A program made the translations under genes and the position numbers. Of a stretch of DNA of 64,000 nucleotides, positions 51,992 through 60,344 are shown piece by piece; position 1 is the first letter of the stretch; each line of letters begins with the position of its first letter. A model generated the notes under the pieces. That model was not told the DNA's origin. It searched no databases and was given only the letters and a program-made list of their open reading frames with translations. This stretch comes from Limnohabitans curvus (GTDB lineage Bacteria > Pseudomonadota > Gammaproteobacteria > Burkholderiales > Burkholderiaceae_C), in NCBI RefSeq assembly GCF_003063475.1, contig NZ_NESP01000001.1, forward strand, positions 248,001-312,000. Direction: 5' to 3'.

Positions 51992-53149
51992 TTAGGCGGG
52001 AACAAACTTGCGTCCTGCACGCGTGCGCGCAATGATGGTCTTCATGATTTGCGCAGTTCCGTCGCCAATCTGGAAGCCCAACACATCACGCAAGCGTTGC
52101 TCCATCAAGCCACGGTCGTAACCACCGTGGCCGTAGCACAGCAAGCACTGGTGAATCACATCGTAGGCCAGCTTGGGGCCCCACCACTTGGCCATGCCCG
52201 CTTCTGCGGTATGGGGTAAACCCTTATCTTTCAGCCACAACCCTTGCAAGCACAACAGACGCGCGCCTTCGACTTCGGTGTCGAATTGCGCGAGCGGATG
52301 GGTCACACCTTGGAACGCCGACAGCGGCTGACCAAAGGCCTGACGTTGGGTGATGTATTCCCACGTTTCATCCAACGCCACACGGGCCACGGCCAACACC
52401 TGCAAGCCAATGAGTGAGCGCGAGAAATCAAAACCATGCATGACTTGCACAAAGCCTTTGTTTTCGTCACCCAAACGGTGGTTCACCGGCACGCGCACGT
52501 TTTCAAAGAAGATAGAACCGCGGCCAATGGCGCGTTGGCCATGGCAATCAAAACGGTTGGTGGTCAGGCCCGGTGTGTCCATGGGCACCAACAAGGCGGT
52601 CACGCCATGCGCGCCGTCTTCTGGCGCACCGGTGCGACCGAACACCACGGTGATGTCGGCTTGGTCAGCGGCAGAGATTGAGGTTTTTTCGCCGTTGATG
52701 ACATAAAAATCACCGTCACGCTCAATGCGCAAACGCAAATTGGCTGCATCGGAACCACCGCGTGGTTCGGTCAGCGCAATCGCGCAGATGGCTTCGCCTT
52801 GGGTGAGCTTTTTCAACCAAGGGGCGACCACTTCAGGATTACCGTACTTGGACAAAATTTGGCCGTTCAACGATGCCAACAAGTTCAAGTAAGAGAAGCT
52901 CAAATCAGCGCGGGCAATTTCTTCGTGAATCACACCAGCCGCTAAGCAGCCCATGCCCAAACCGCCAAACTCTTCTGGCAGTTCAGGGCAAATGAATCCG
53001 AGTCCGCCCATTTCACGCAACAGCGCACGGTCAAACACGCGGGTTTTGTCGCGCTCTAAAAATCCAGGCTTCACACGTTCGTCGGCAAAGCGACGCACGG
53101 TTTCGGCCAACGCTTGCAGGTCTTCGTCAATGTAGGGATTGGGATTCAT
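51992..53149 (-). CDS. aliB: Cyclohexanecarboxyl-CoA dehydrogenase
   Basis: A 385-residue acyl-CoA dehydrogenase: GFICPELPEEFGGLGMGCLA, ALTEPRGGSDAANLRLRI and the C-terminal GTAQIMKTIIARTRAGRKF. By context it oxidises cyclohexanecarboxyl-CoA to the 1-ene (AliB). The usual catalytic Glu motif region differs from the two other dehydrogenases here, as expected for a ring substrate. ATG 53149 with AGGAG upstream is chosen over GTG 53152. Confidence 0.85.
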   Translation of the reverse strand: MNPNPYIDEDLQALAETVRRFADERVKPGFLERDKTRVFDRALLREMGGLGFICPELPEEFGGLGMGCLAAGVIHEEIARADLSFSYLNLLASLNGQILSKYGNPEVVAPWLKKLTQGEAICAIALTEPRGGSDAANLRLRIERDGDFYVINGEKTSISAADQADITVVFGRTGAPEDGAHGVTALLVPMDTPGLTTNRFDCHGQRAIGRGSIFFENVRVPVNHRLGDENKGFVQVMHGFDFSRSLIGLQVLAVARVALDETWEYITQRQAFGQPLSAFQGVTHPLAQFDTEVEGARLLCLQGLWLKDKGLPHTAEAGMAKWWGPKLAYDVIHQCLLCYGHGGYDRGLMEQRLRDVLGFQIGDGTAQIMKTIIARTRAGRKFVPA

Positions 53150-53173
53150 CACGGGGCTCCTTGGTCGGGCGAA

Positions 53174-53956
53174 TTACTTGGCGTATTTACGGAACTCGGG
53201 CTTGCGCTTTTCTTTGAGCGCATTCACGCCTTCGCGTGACTCCTCGGTGTCGTAATACAGCTTGAGGGCATACATGCCCAAACCAGCGATGCCAGATTGG
53301 TGTGCGGTGTCGGCGTTGAAGCTGCGCTTGGCAATGGCCAAGGCTGTTGGGCTGCGCTCACAAATTTCTTCGCCCCACTTTTGCACTTCGGCGTCGAGCT
53401 GGTCGTGTGGCACGCACACGTTGGCCAAGCCCATGGCCACCGCCTCGGCGCCGGTGTAGCGACGGTTGAGGTACCAAATTTCGCGGGCTTTTTTCTCACC
53501 CACCACACGCGCCAAAAAGGCGGTGCCATAGCCGGGATCGACCGAACCCATCTTGGGGCCGACTTGGCCAAACACGGCTTTGTCGGAACAAATGGTCAAG
53601 TCACAAATCGTGCACAACACGTTGCCACCACCGATGGCAAAACCTTGCACACGGGCAATCACGGGCTTGGGCACATCGCGAATGGCCGTGTGCAGCTCTT
53701 CCATGGGCAAGCCGATGGTGCCGCGGCCGTCGTAGTTGCCGTCGTGGGCCGATTGATCACCGCCGGTACAAAACGCACGGTCGCCAGCGCCCGCCAACAC
53801 GATGGCGCCCACGCTGCGGTCGTAGCCTGCTTTGTTCAGAGCTTTGATGATTTCGTCGCAGGTGGTGCCACGAAATGCGTTCATCTTGTCGGCACGGTTG
53901 ATCGTGATCCAGGCCACGCCGTTGCGGTTTTCGTAAAGGATGTCTTCGAATTGCAT
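53174..53956 (-). CDS. badI: 2-Ketocyclohexanecarboxyl-CoA hydrolase
   Basis: A 260-residue crotonase-family ring-cleaving enzyme. Segments LYENRNGVAWITINRADKMN, CTGGDQSAHDGNYDGRG, VGPKMGSVDPGYGTAFLARV and REIWYLNRRYTGAEAVAMGL are typical of BadI and its relative MenB. It hydrolyses the beta-keto ring to pimeloyl-CoA. ATG 53956 has GGAG 7 nt upstream; a longer reading frame to 54208 overlaps badH. Confidence 0.92.
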   Translation of the reverse strand: MQFEDILYENRNGVAWITINRADKMNAFRGTTCDEIIKALNKAGYDRSVGAIVLAGAGDRAFCTGGDQSAHDGNYDGRGTIGLPMEELHTAIRDVPKPVIARVQGFAIGGGNVLCTICDLTICSDKAVFGQVGPKMGSVDPGYGTAFLARVVGEKKAREIWYLNRRYTGAEAVAMGLANVCVPHDQLDAEVQKWGEEICERSPTALAIAKRSFNADTAHQSGIAGLGMYALKLYYDTEESREGVNALKEKRKPEFRKYAK

Positions 53957-53988
53957 GTGTGTCTCCAAATAAGTGGGAAGGCGTGAAA

Positions 53989-54756
53989 TTAACCGTGCAT
54001 GGTCAAACCACCAGACACGCTGATGACTTGGCCAGTGATGAAAGAAGCGTCGTCGCTGCCAAAGAAAGCAATGGCATTGGCCAAGTCGTCGGGCTGACCC
54101 AAACGACCCAACGGAATCGCGCTGCGGAAGGCCTCGATCAACTTCGCGGGATCGCGTGCGCCTTCGGCCACACCTGCCAGCAAAGCGGTGTCGGTTGGGC
54201 CGGGACACACCACGTTGACCGTGATGTTGTGGCGCGCGTGTTCGCGCGCCAAAGTTTTAGACAAAGCCACCAAGCCACCTTTGCAAGCGGAATACACCGC
54301 TTCGCCAGATGAGCCGCCACGCGCGGCATCGGAGGCGATGTTCACAATGCGACCGGCATTGCGCTCGACCATGCCTGGCAACACGGCGTGCAACATGTGC
54401 AAGGCACCGGTCAAGTTGATGGCAATCAACTTGCTCCATTCATCGGGCACGGTTTTGACGAAGGGCTTGAACACATCCCAACCGGCGTTGTTGACCAACA
54501 CATCGATGGGGCCGAGTTGCGCGATGGTGGCAGCCACGGCGGCATCGACCGCGGCGCGGTCCGTGATGTCGCACTTGAAAGCGGCAGCGATGCCGCCCGA
54601 AGCCTTGATGCCATCGGCCACTTTTTGAGCCGCCTCGATGTTCATGTCGAACACCGCGACCTTCGCGCCTTCAGCGGCGAATCGACGGCAAGTGGCGCCA
54701 CCGATGCCACCGGCACCTCCGGTGACGATGACGGTTTTGTCTTTCAATTTGGGCAT
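53989..54756 (-). CDS. badH: 2-Hydroxycyclohexanecarboxyl-CoA dehydrogenase
   Basis: A 255-residue short-chain dehydrogenase: NAD motif TGGAGGIGGATCRRF, NNAG, and the catalytic Ser-Tyr-Lys (NIASDAARGGSSGEAVYSAC followed by K). By position before badI it oxidises the 2-hydroxy ring ester to the keto form. ATG 54756 has GGAG 5-9 nt upstream. It is the first gene of the operon, divergent from the MarR-type regulator. Confidence 0.88.
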   Translation of the reverse strand: MPKLKDKTVIVTGGAGGIGGATCRRFAAEGAKVAVFDMNIEAAQKVADGIKASGGIAAAFKCDITDRAAVDAAVAATIAQLGPIDVLVNNAGWDVFKPFVKTVPDEWSKLIAINLTGALHMLHAVLPGMVERNAGRIVNIASDAARGGSSGEAVYSACKGGLVALSKTLAREHARHNITVNVVCPGPTDTALLAGVAEGARDPAKLIEAFRSAIPLGRLGQPDDLANAIAFFGSDDASFITGQVISVSGGLTMHG

Positions 54757-54823
54757 GCTGCTCTCCATGGTTGGCAAGGTTGTTATGCTTTGCATCAACA
54801 TCATGCAGTTTGAGATACCGCAT

Positions 54824-54843
54824 ATATGTCAATGTGTTTACGT
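54824..54843. promoter_or_regulatory. Candidate operator in the badH/marR promoter
   Basis: On the minus strand this reads ACGTAAACACATTGACATAT. The same 20-bp motif, with two substitutions, occurs at 59453-59472 before an SDR gene. It lies 68 bp before the badH start, within the divergent regulatory gap (54757-54895). Next to it TTACGTATATTACGT (54838-54852) adds a dyad. Binding by the adjacent MarR protein is inferred. Confidence 0.6.
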
Positions 54844-54895
54844 ATATTACGTCAAACACAAACGCCCTCGCAAGCATTTTTTCGAGCAAAACACC

Positions 54896-55402
54896 ATGGT
54901 TTACCCTAAAGAAAACAGCGATCTCGCACGGATGGAATTGGCAAACAGGTTGTTTTTCCGCCTTTACCAATGCGCCAACATGTTGCACAAAACAGGCACG
55001 CGCGCTGTTGAGAAAGAAGGCCTCACCACCCAGCAATGGGCCGTCTTGGGCGCCCTCTCGCGCTCAGACGCTGAAGGCGGCATGAGCGTGGGCGACTTGG
55101 CGCGTTACTTAAAGGTGAGCCGCCAAAACCTGTCTGGGCAAATTGGGCGCATGGAACGCGACGGCCACATCGAACTGCTGGCCGACACCCGCGACCGCCG
55201 CGCCAAACGCGTGACCATGACCCAGCACGGACGCAAGATTTGGGAACAAGATGCGCAACCCAAAATTCGCGCGTACTACGAAGCTGCGCTGACCGACTTC
55301 TCCACCGGCGACCTCACCCACACCCTGCACTACCTGCTGAAGCTGCTGGACAACATGGAAAAAATTGACCAAACGGCCGAACCTAGCGGTGAAGATGAGT
55401 GA
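54896..55402 (+). CDS. badR: MarR-family regulator (BadR-like)
   Basis: A 168-residue winged-helix protein: LFFRLYQCANMLHKTGTRAV, TTQQWAVLGALSR, DLARYLKVSRQNLSGQIGRM and the wing TRDRRAKRVTMTQHG. In Rhodopseudomonas a MarR protein, BadR, represses the cyclohexanecarboxylate genes until the CoA ester is present. Here the gene is divergent from badH, so the same role is likely. The frame is open upstream to 54638 but that part is antisense to badH. Confidence 0.83.
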   Translation: MVYPKENSDLARMELANRLFFRLYQCANMLHKTGTRAVEKEGLTTQQWAVLGALSRSDAEGGMSVGDLARYLKVSRQNLSGQIGRMERDGHIELLADTRDRRAKRVTMTQHGRKIWEQDAQPKIRAYYEAALTDFSTGDLTHTLHYLLKLLDNMEKIDQTAEPSGEDE

Positions 55403-55405
55403 GGC

Positions 55406-56335
55406 TCAAGCCAGTTTGGTCTTCATCGACTGAAGCGCCCGCACGCGAAAGTCCGAAGGCGTCACGCCCATGTGCTTTCTAAAAAAGCGCGTGAAGTACG
55501 CCTCATCCACAAAGCCCACCAAATTGGCAATTTGCTTGATGCCATCGGTTGAGTAAACCAGCTCACGCTGCGCCTCATGCAAGATGCGCGCATTCACCAC
55601 ATCTTGGCTCGACACGTTCAACACCTCACGGCACAAACGCGTCAGGTGCCCCGCCGTCAACCCCATCTCGCTCGCATAGTCTTCAATCGGGCGACGCTCG
55701 CGAAAATGCGCATCCACCAAGGCCCGAAATTTTTCAATCTGCTGCGCCTTGCGTGAGTTATGCGCCATGGGCGCAGGTTCCAACACATTGCTCAAACGCG
55801 CCACCTGCACCAACAAGGCCATGAGCAGCGACATGCCCGCCGCCACCTGCCCCACCGCATGCACGCGCCATTCGCGCTCAATGCCCAAAAACAAAGGCAT
55901 CAAGGCTTCCGCATGGCGACTCGATTCATCCAAATGCAAAACGGCAGGCTTGCGCAACACCGAGACCAATTCAGGCATCACCACGGCAGCCATCGACTCG
56001 AGTGACTTTTGCGCCGCCGTCACCACAGGGCCGTCGATGTTCGAACTGAACTGAAAACCATGCACGTTTTGGGACGGTATAAGAATTAAGGCCGGACTGC
56101 TGACTTTGTAGCGTGCGTCGTTGATCAACACATCGCCCTCACCTTGGGTGAGGTACAAAATTTGAATGAACGCGTCATGCTTGTGAGGGCGAATGTCGTA
56201 GTTGTACGGGGATGACCGGACGGGAATCCATTCAAACTGAAACGAGTTAGTCCAGCCGCTTTGCTGCCGGTCGCCGTACAAGTCGTAGCTGGGGATTGCG
56301 CTTTTCATCAGGGTTATTCCTAGGTCGGTATGCAT
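55406..56335 (-). CDS. AraC-family regulator, PobR-like
   Basis: A 309-residue regulator: N-terminal cupin (DIRPHKHDAFIQILYLTQGE, ALILIPSQNVHGFQFSSNID) and C-terminal AraC domain (HLTRLCREVLNVSSQDVVNA, IANLVGFVDEAYFTRFFRKH). The N-terminal blocks are like PobR, which senses 4-hydroxybenzoate. ATG 56335 has AGGAC upstream; an ATG at 56308 is also possible. It is divergent from the SDR/flavoprotein genes and probably controls them. Confidence 0.85.
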   Translation of the reverse strand: MHTDLGITLMKSAIPSYDLYGDRQQSGWTNSFQFEWIPVRSSPYNYDIRPHKHDAFIQILYLTQGEGDVLINDARYKVSSPALILIPSQNVHGFQFSSNIDGPVVTAAQKSLESMAAVVMPELVSVLRKPAVLHLDESSRHAEALMPLFLGIEREWRVHAVGQVAAGMSLLMALLVQVARLSNVLEPAPMAHNSRKAQQIEKFRALVDAHFRERRPIEDYASEMGLTAGHLTRLCREVLNVSSQDVVNARILHEAQRELVYSTDGIKQIANLVGFVDEAYFTRFFRKHMGVTPSDFRVRALQSMKTKLA

Positions 56336-56419
56336 GAATTGTCCTGGTGACTGCAGGATTCGTCAAATTTAAAAATAAGCCGCGCACACAAACTACCAGC
56401 ACTTCAACAGGTGCTGACG

Positions 56420-57238
56420 ATGAACGAACAAAAACATTGGCTGGGATTGCAAGAACGTGTGTGCGTCGTCACAGGCGCAGCAAGTGGCATTGGCGCAGGC
56501 ATTGCACAAGCACTGGCCGACGCAGGCGCCAAAGTCGCGCTGTTGGACCGCAACCTCGAAGGCTCTCAAGCCGTGGCAGCCAAGCTCACCGCACAAGGCG
56601 CCACCGCCATCTCGATTGCGTGCGACACCACCCAAGAATCCCAAGTCAAAGCCGCGGCCCAACGCGTGGCCGACGAGCTGGGCACTTGCTACGCCTTCAT
56701 CAACAACGCGGGGCTGTTACGCTCGGGCGGCTTGGACGAGGTGAGCTTGGACGACTGGAACCACGTGCTCAATGTCAACCTCACCGGCTACTTGCTGTGC
56801 GCACGCACGTTTGCCAAACCCATGCGCGAAGCGGGCGTGGGCGCGTTGGTACACATTGCATCCATCGCCAGCATGTTTCCACAAACCAGCAGCGGCGCCT
56901 ACAGCGCAAGCAAAGCCGGCGTGCTGTTGATGTCACGACAAATGGCCGTGGAATGGGGTCCACAAGGCGTGCGCAGCAACGCCGTTTGCCCCGGCATGAT
57001 TCGCACCCCGCTGTCCGCCAAGTTTTACGAAGAGCCTGGCTTTGAAGCCAAACGCGCCGCCGTCACGGCCAGCCGCCGTGTGGGCGAACCACAAGACATT
57101 GCCGATGTCGCCGCCTTCTTGGCCAGTCCACGCGCGGCGTATGTGAACGCCGCCGAGTTGGTGGTGGACGGTGGCATGTCCTCAATGTTGATGGACATGG
57201 TGCCGCGCCCAGGCTTCAACAAAACCGTACAAAACTGA
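56420..57238 (+). CDS. Short-chain dehydrogenase/reductase (ring-alcohol candidate)
   Basis: A 272-residue SDR: VTGAASGIGAGIAQALADAG, NNAG, HIASIASMFPQTSSGAYSAS with the following Lys, and VVDGGMSSMLMD at the end. It belongs to the classical family acting on secondary alcohols. ATG 56420 has AGGTG 6 nt upstream. It lies 18 bp before the flavoprotein gene; together they could oxidise a hydroxycyclohexane ring to a ketone and then desaturate it. The substrate is inferred only. Confidence 0.82.
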   Translation: MNEQKHWLGLQERVCVVTGAASGIGAGIAQALADAGAKVALLDRNLEGSQAVAAKLTAQGATAISIACDTTQESQVKAAAQRVADELGTCYAFINNAGLLRSGGLDEVSLDDWNHVLNVNLTGYLLCARTFAKPMREAGVGALVHIASIASMFPQTSSGAYSASKAGVLLMSRQMAVEWGPQGVRSNAVCPGMIRTPLSAKFYEEPGFEAKRAAVTASRRVGEPQDIADVAAFLASPRAAYVNAAELVVDGGMSSMLMDMVPRPGFNKTVQN

Positions 57239-57256
57239 TTTACTTTGGAGAACGCA

Positions 57257-58963
57257 ATGTCTCAAAACTTTGAATGCGATGTGATCGTGGTGGGCTCTGG
57301 CGCAGCAGGCTTGTCTGCCGCCATCACCGCCAAAAAACGCGGCCTGGATGTGGTGGTGCTTGAAAAAGAACCCGTCTTCGGCGGCACCACGGCGCTGTCG
57401 GGTGGCGTGTTGTGGATTCCACTGAATCAGCATGGCAGCAAGCAAAACCCTGCCGACACCCGCGAGGCCGTGCGCACTTACATGATGCAAGAAACCGGCA
57501 GCTACTTTGATGCCGCAGCTGTGGATGCCTTCATCGACAACGGCCCCAAGATGGTGGAGTTTTTCGAGCGCGACACCGAGATGAAATTCGTACCCACGAT
57601 GTACCCCGACTACCACCCCACAGTGGCAGGCGGGGTGAACATTGGCCGCTCCATCTTGGCCGCGCCCTTTGACATTCGCGGCTTGGGCAAAGACATGCCA
57701 CGGTTGAAGCCGCCACTCAAAACCATCACCTTCATCGGCATGATGTTCAACTCATCCAACGCCGATTTGAAACATTTCTTTCAAGCCACCAAGTCACTGA
57801 CCTCGTTCATTTACGTGGCCAAGCGCTTGGTCACACACATCAAAGAATTGGTGCTGTACCAACGCGGCATCAATGTCACCAGCGGCAACGCGCTGGCAGC
57901 GCGCTTGGCCAAGTCGGCACTCGACCTGAACATCCCCATCTTCACCAGCAGCCCTGTCAAAGAAATCTTGATGAAGAACGACCACGCCACCGGCGTACGT
58001 GCTGGCGGCGAAGGTGGTGAGCGACTCATCACCGCACGTCACGGTGTGGTGCTGGCATGTGGCGGCTTTCCGCACGATGTCAAACGCATCGCCAAAGCGT
58101 ATCCGCACCTGCAACGTGGCGGCGAACATTTGTCACCCACCCCCACCAGCAACACGGGCGATGGCTTGAACATGGCTGAAGCCGTGGGCGGCAAAGTGGA
58201 GATTCGCTTCAAAGACGCAGCAGCCTGGATGCCCGTGTCGTATGTGCCTTATGCCAATGGCGAGTTCGGCGTGTTCCCACACCTGCTGGACCGCTACAAA
58301 CCCGGCATCATCGGCGTGCTGAAAAACGGCCAACGCTTCACCAACGAAAGCAATTCGTACCACGACGTTGGCGCTGATTTGATCCGCGCCTGCGACGGCC
58401 AAAAAGACACCGCCATGTGGCTGGTGTGTGACAAAACCACGCTCGGTAAATACGGCATCGGCTTTGTCAAACCTGCCCCCATGCCCATTGGCCGCTTTTT
58501 GCGCAACGGCTACCTCATCGAAGGCAAGACCTTGGCTGAGCTGGCCCACAACGCAGGTATCAACCCCGCAGGCTTGGAACAAACCGTGCGCGAGTACAAC
58601 GTCGGCGCGGTCAAAGGCAATGACCCTGCGTTTGGCCGTGGCACCACCACCTTCAACCGTTATTTAGCTGACCCTGAGAACAAACCCAACCCCTGCGTGG
58701 CACCGGTGCAAACCGGCCCGTTTTATGCGGTCAAAGTGATCATGGGCGACTTGGGCACGTTTGACGGCATTCAAACCAGCGTGGTGGGCGAAGTGCTCAA
58801 AGAGGATGGCTCTGCCATTGGCGGCTTGTACGCCGTGGGCAACGACCGAGCCAGCATCATGGGTGGCAACTACCCCGCGGCAGGCATCACGCACGGCCCC
58901 AACATGACCTTTGGTTTTGTCACCGGCAACCACATCGCAGACAAAGCAGGAGTGAAGGCATGA
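57257..58963 (+). CDS. KstD-like FAD-dependent ring dehydrogenase
   Basis: A 568-residue flavoprotein of the 3-ketosteroid delta1-dehydrogenase/fumarate-reductase superfamily: FAD motif VIVVGSGAAGLSAAITAKKR, GGTTALSGGVLWIP, and the terminal GGLYAVGNDRASIMGGNYPA with GPFYAVKV, where KstD has a catalytic Tyr. No signal peptide. No steroid genes surround it, so a smaller cyclic ketone such as 4-oxocyclohexanecarboxylate is a better guess. TTTGGAG precedes the ATG at 57257. Confidence 0.85.
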   Translation: MSQNFECDVIVVGSGAAGLSAAITAKKRGLDVVVLEKEPVFGGTTALSGGVLWIPLNQHGSKQNPADTREAVRTYMMQETGSYFDAAAVDAFIDNGPKMVEFFERDTEMKFVPTMYPDYHPTVAGGVNIGRSILAAPFDIRGLGKDMPRLKPPLKTITFIGMMFNSSNADLKHFFQATKSLTSFIYVAKRLVTHIKELVLYQRGINVTSGNALAARLAKSALDLNIPIFTSSPVKEILMKNDHATGVRAGGEGGERLITARHGVVLACGGFPHDVKRIAKAYPHLQRGGEHLSPTPTSNTGDGLNMAEAVGGKVEIRFKDAAAWMPVSYVPYANGEFGVFPHLLDRYKPGIIGVLKNGQRFTNESNSYHDVGADLIRACDGQKDTAMWLVCDKTTLGKYGIGFVKPAPMPIGRFLRNGYLIEGKTLAELAHNAGINPAGLEQTVREYNVGAVKGNDPAFGRGTTTFNRYLADPENKPNPCVAPVQTGPFYAVKVIMGDLGTFDGIQTSVVGEVLKEDGSAIGGLYAVGNDRASIMGGNYPAAGITHGPNMTFGFVTGNHIADKAGVKA

Positions 58964-59298
58964 GCCACTTGAACAAACCCCTCATCGACCACCGCATCTA
59001 CACCATTGCCTTGCGCAAGATGCCTGAATTTGTGGAAGTGTTCAACCGCTTGGCCATGCCACTTTTGCTGGAAACATTGGGGCACCCCGTGGGGTTCTAC
59101 ACCAGCTTGGTGGGGCCACAAAACCAGTTCATTCACCTGTGGGCCTACGACGATCTGGCGGACTATGAACGCCGCTGCAAAGCACGCGACAGCCACCCCG
59201 ACTTTCCTGCGTACTTGGCCGCATCGGGACATCTGATCACCGCACAAGAGACACGGCTCATCAAAGCCATCGGGATGCCCGCTTGGCCATCGCTCTGA
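58960..59298 (+). CDS. NIPSNAP-family protein
   Basis: A 112-residue ferredoxin-like-fold protein: DHRIYTIALRKMPEFVEVFN, GFYTSLVGPQNQFIHLWAYD. It overlaps the flavoprotein gene by 4 nt (ATGA), so production of the two is coupled. NIPSNAP/dimeric alpha-beta-barrel proteins in catabolic clusters can be small enzymes or partners; no reaction is known for this one. Confidence 0.85.
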   Translation: MSHLNKPLIDHRIYTIALRKMPEFVEVFNRLAMPLLLETLGHPVGFYTSLVGPQNQFIHLWAYDDLADYERRCKARDSHPDFPAYLAASGHLITAQETRLIKAIGMPAWPSL

Positions 59299-59452
59299 GT
59301 GAGAAACCTTCAAATTTAAATCAACACATTGACTCAATAAGAGAAATTGAATTGGAATTCAAATCACACGAAATGACTTGATTATTCAGGGAAAACGATA
59401 GTGATTTAGTAAAAAAAACACCTTCCATTTCGAAACTGCTTCAAGATAATAA

Positions 59453-59475
59453 ACGTAAATACATTGACGTATTTA
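59453..59475. promoter_or_regulatory. Candidate operator upstream of second SDR, shared with bad promoter
   Basis: ACGTAAATACATTGACGTAT at 59453-59472 matches the bad-promoter motif at 18 of 20 positions. It also forms a perfect dyad TAAATAC-ATTGAC-GTATTTA (59456-59475). It ends 12 bp before the SDR start codon, so bound protein would block expression. An 11-bp partial copy AACACATTGAC lies at 59323-59333. The rest of the 189-bp gap is AT-rich with no gene. Confidence 0.65.
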
Positions 59476-59487
59476 AACCAAACTCAC

Positions 59488-60306
59488 ATGCACCACAACG
59501 CCACCTCATTGTCCAACCCGGTTGTCGCCATCACTGGCGCTGCCGACGGCATTGGCTGGGCCACTGCCCAGCTCTTTGCGGTGCGTGGCTGGCGTGTGGC
59601 ATTGCTTGATATGAATGGCGACAAGGCGCGCGAACGCGCACAAGCTTTAGGCCATCACCACATGGGCATTTTGTGCAACGTCAGCGACGAAGCCCAGGTC
59701 ACGGCAGCCATGGCGCACGTGGTGGCACAACAGGGCCGCCTCGACGCATTGATCAACAACGCAGGCATTGGCGACCAAGCCGTGCCCACTTTGCAGCAAA
59801 CAGCAGATGCGTTTGACCGCGTGTTGTCGGTGCATTTGCGCGGCGCATTTTTGATGACGCAAGCGGCGCTGGCACACATGCAAACACAAGGCCGCGATGC
59901 CAAAGGCAACCGTGGTGCCATCGTCAACATTGGCTCCATCGCCAGCACCAGCGGCATTCCTGGACGCAACGCCTACAGCGCTGCCAAAGCAGGCATTTTG
60001 GGTATGACCCGCGCACTCGCCACCGAGTGGGCGCGCAAGGGCATTCGCCTGAATGCCGTGGCACCTGGCTATGTCGCCACCGCCTTGGTGGCTGACTTGG
60101 CCGAAAAAGGGGCCATCAATGCAGCGGCCATCGTCCAGCGCACACCGCTGGGACGCATGGCCGAGCCAGCCGAAATTGCCGAAACCATTTTCTTTTTGGC
60201 CTCCCCCGCCGCCAGCTACGTCACGGGTGCCACCTTGGCTGTGGACGGCGGCTGGAGCGTGCTGGGTGCGCCCGACTTGGCGCTGGGCGATATCGAACAC
60301 GCCTGA
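59488..60306 (+). CDS. Short-chain dehydrogenase/reductase
   Basis: A 272-residue SDR: VAITGAADGIGWATAQLFAV, NNAG, NIGSIASTSGIPGRNAYSAA with Lys, and TLAVDGGWSVLG. The N-terminal 12 residues are extra. ATG 59488 is chosen since an earlier frame start (59464) lies in the operator-like dyad; the ribosome-binding site is weak. It is first in a unit with the Liv-type transporter genes (38 bp gap), suggesting that it acts on the imported substrate. Confidence 0.82.
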   Translation: MHHNATSLSNPVVAITGAADGIGWATAQLFAVRGWRVALLDMNGDKARERAQALGHHHMGILCNVSDEAQVTAAMAHVVAQQGRLDALINNAGIGDQAVPTLQQTADAFDRVLSVHLRGAFLMTQAALAHMQTQGRDAKGNRGAIVNIGSIASTSGIPGRNAYSAAKAGILGMTRALATEWARKGIRLNAVAPGYVATALVADLAEKGAINAAAIVQRTPLGRMAEPAEIAETIFFLASPAASYVTGATLAVDGGWSVLGAPDLALGDIEHA

Positions 60307-60344
60307 ACAACGCATCACACAAAAACACAGGAGACTTTCACACC

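Noticed and set aside
57257..58963. A steroid-degradation gene
   Set aside because: The flavoprotein resembles KstD, but no other steroid-catabolism genes are near and the context is alicyclic carboxylic acids.
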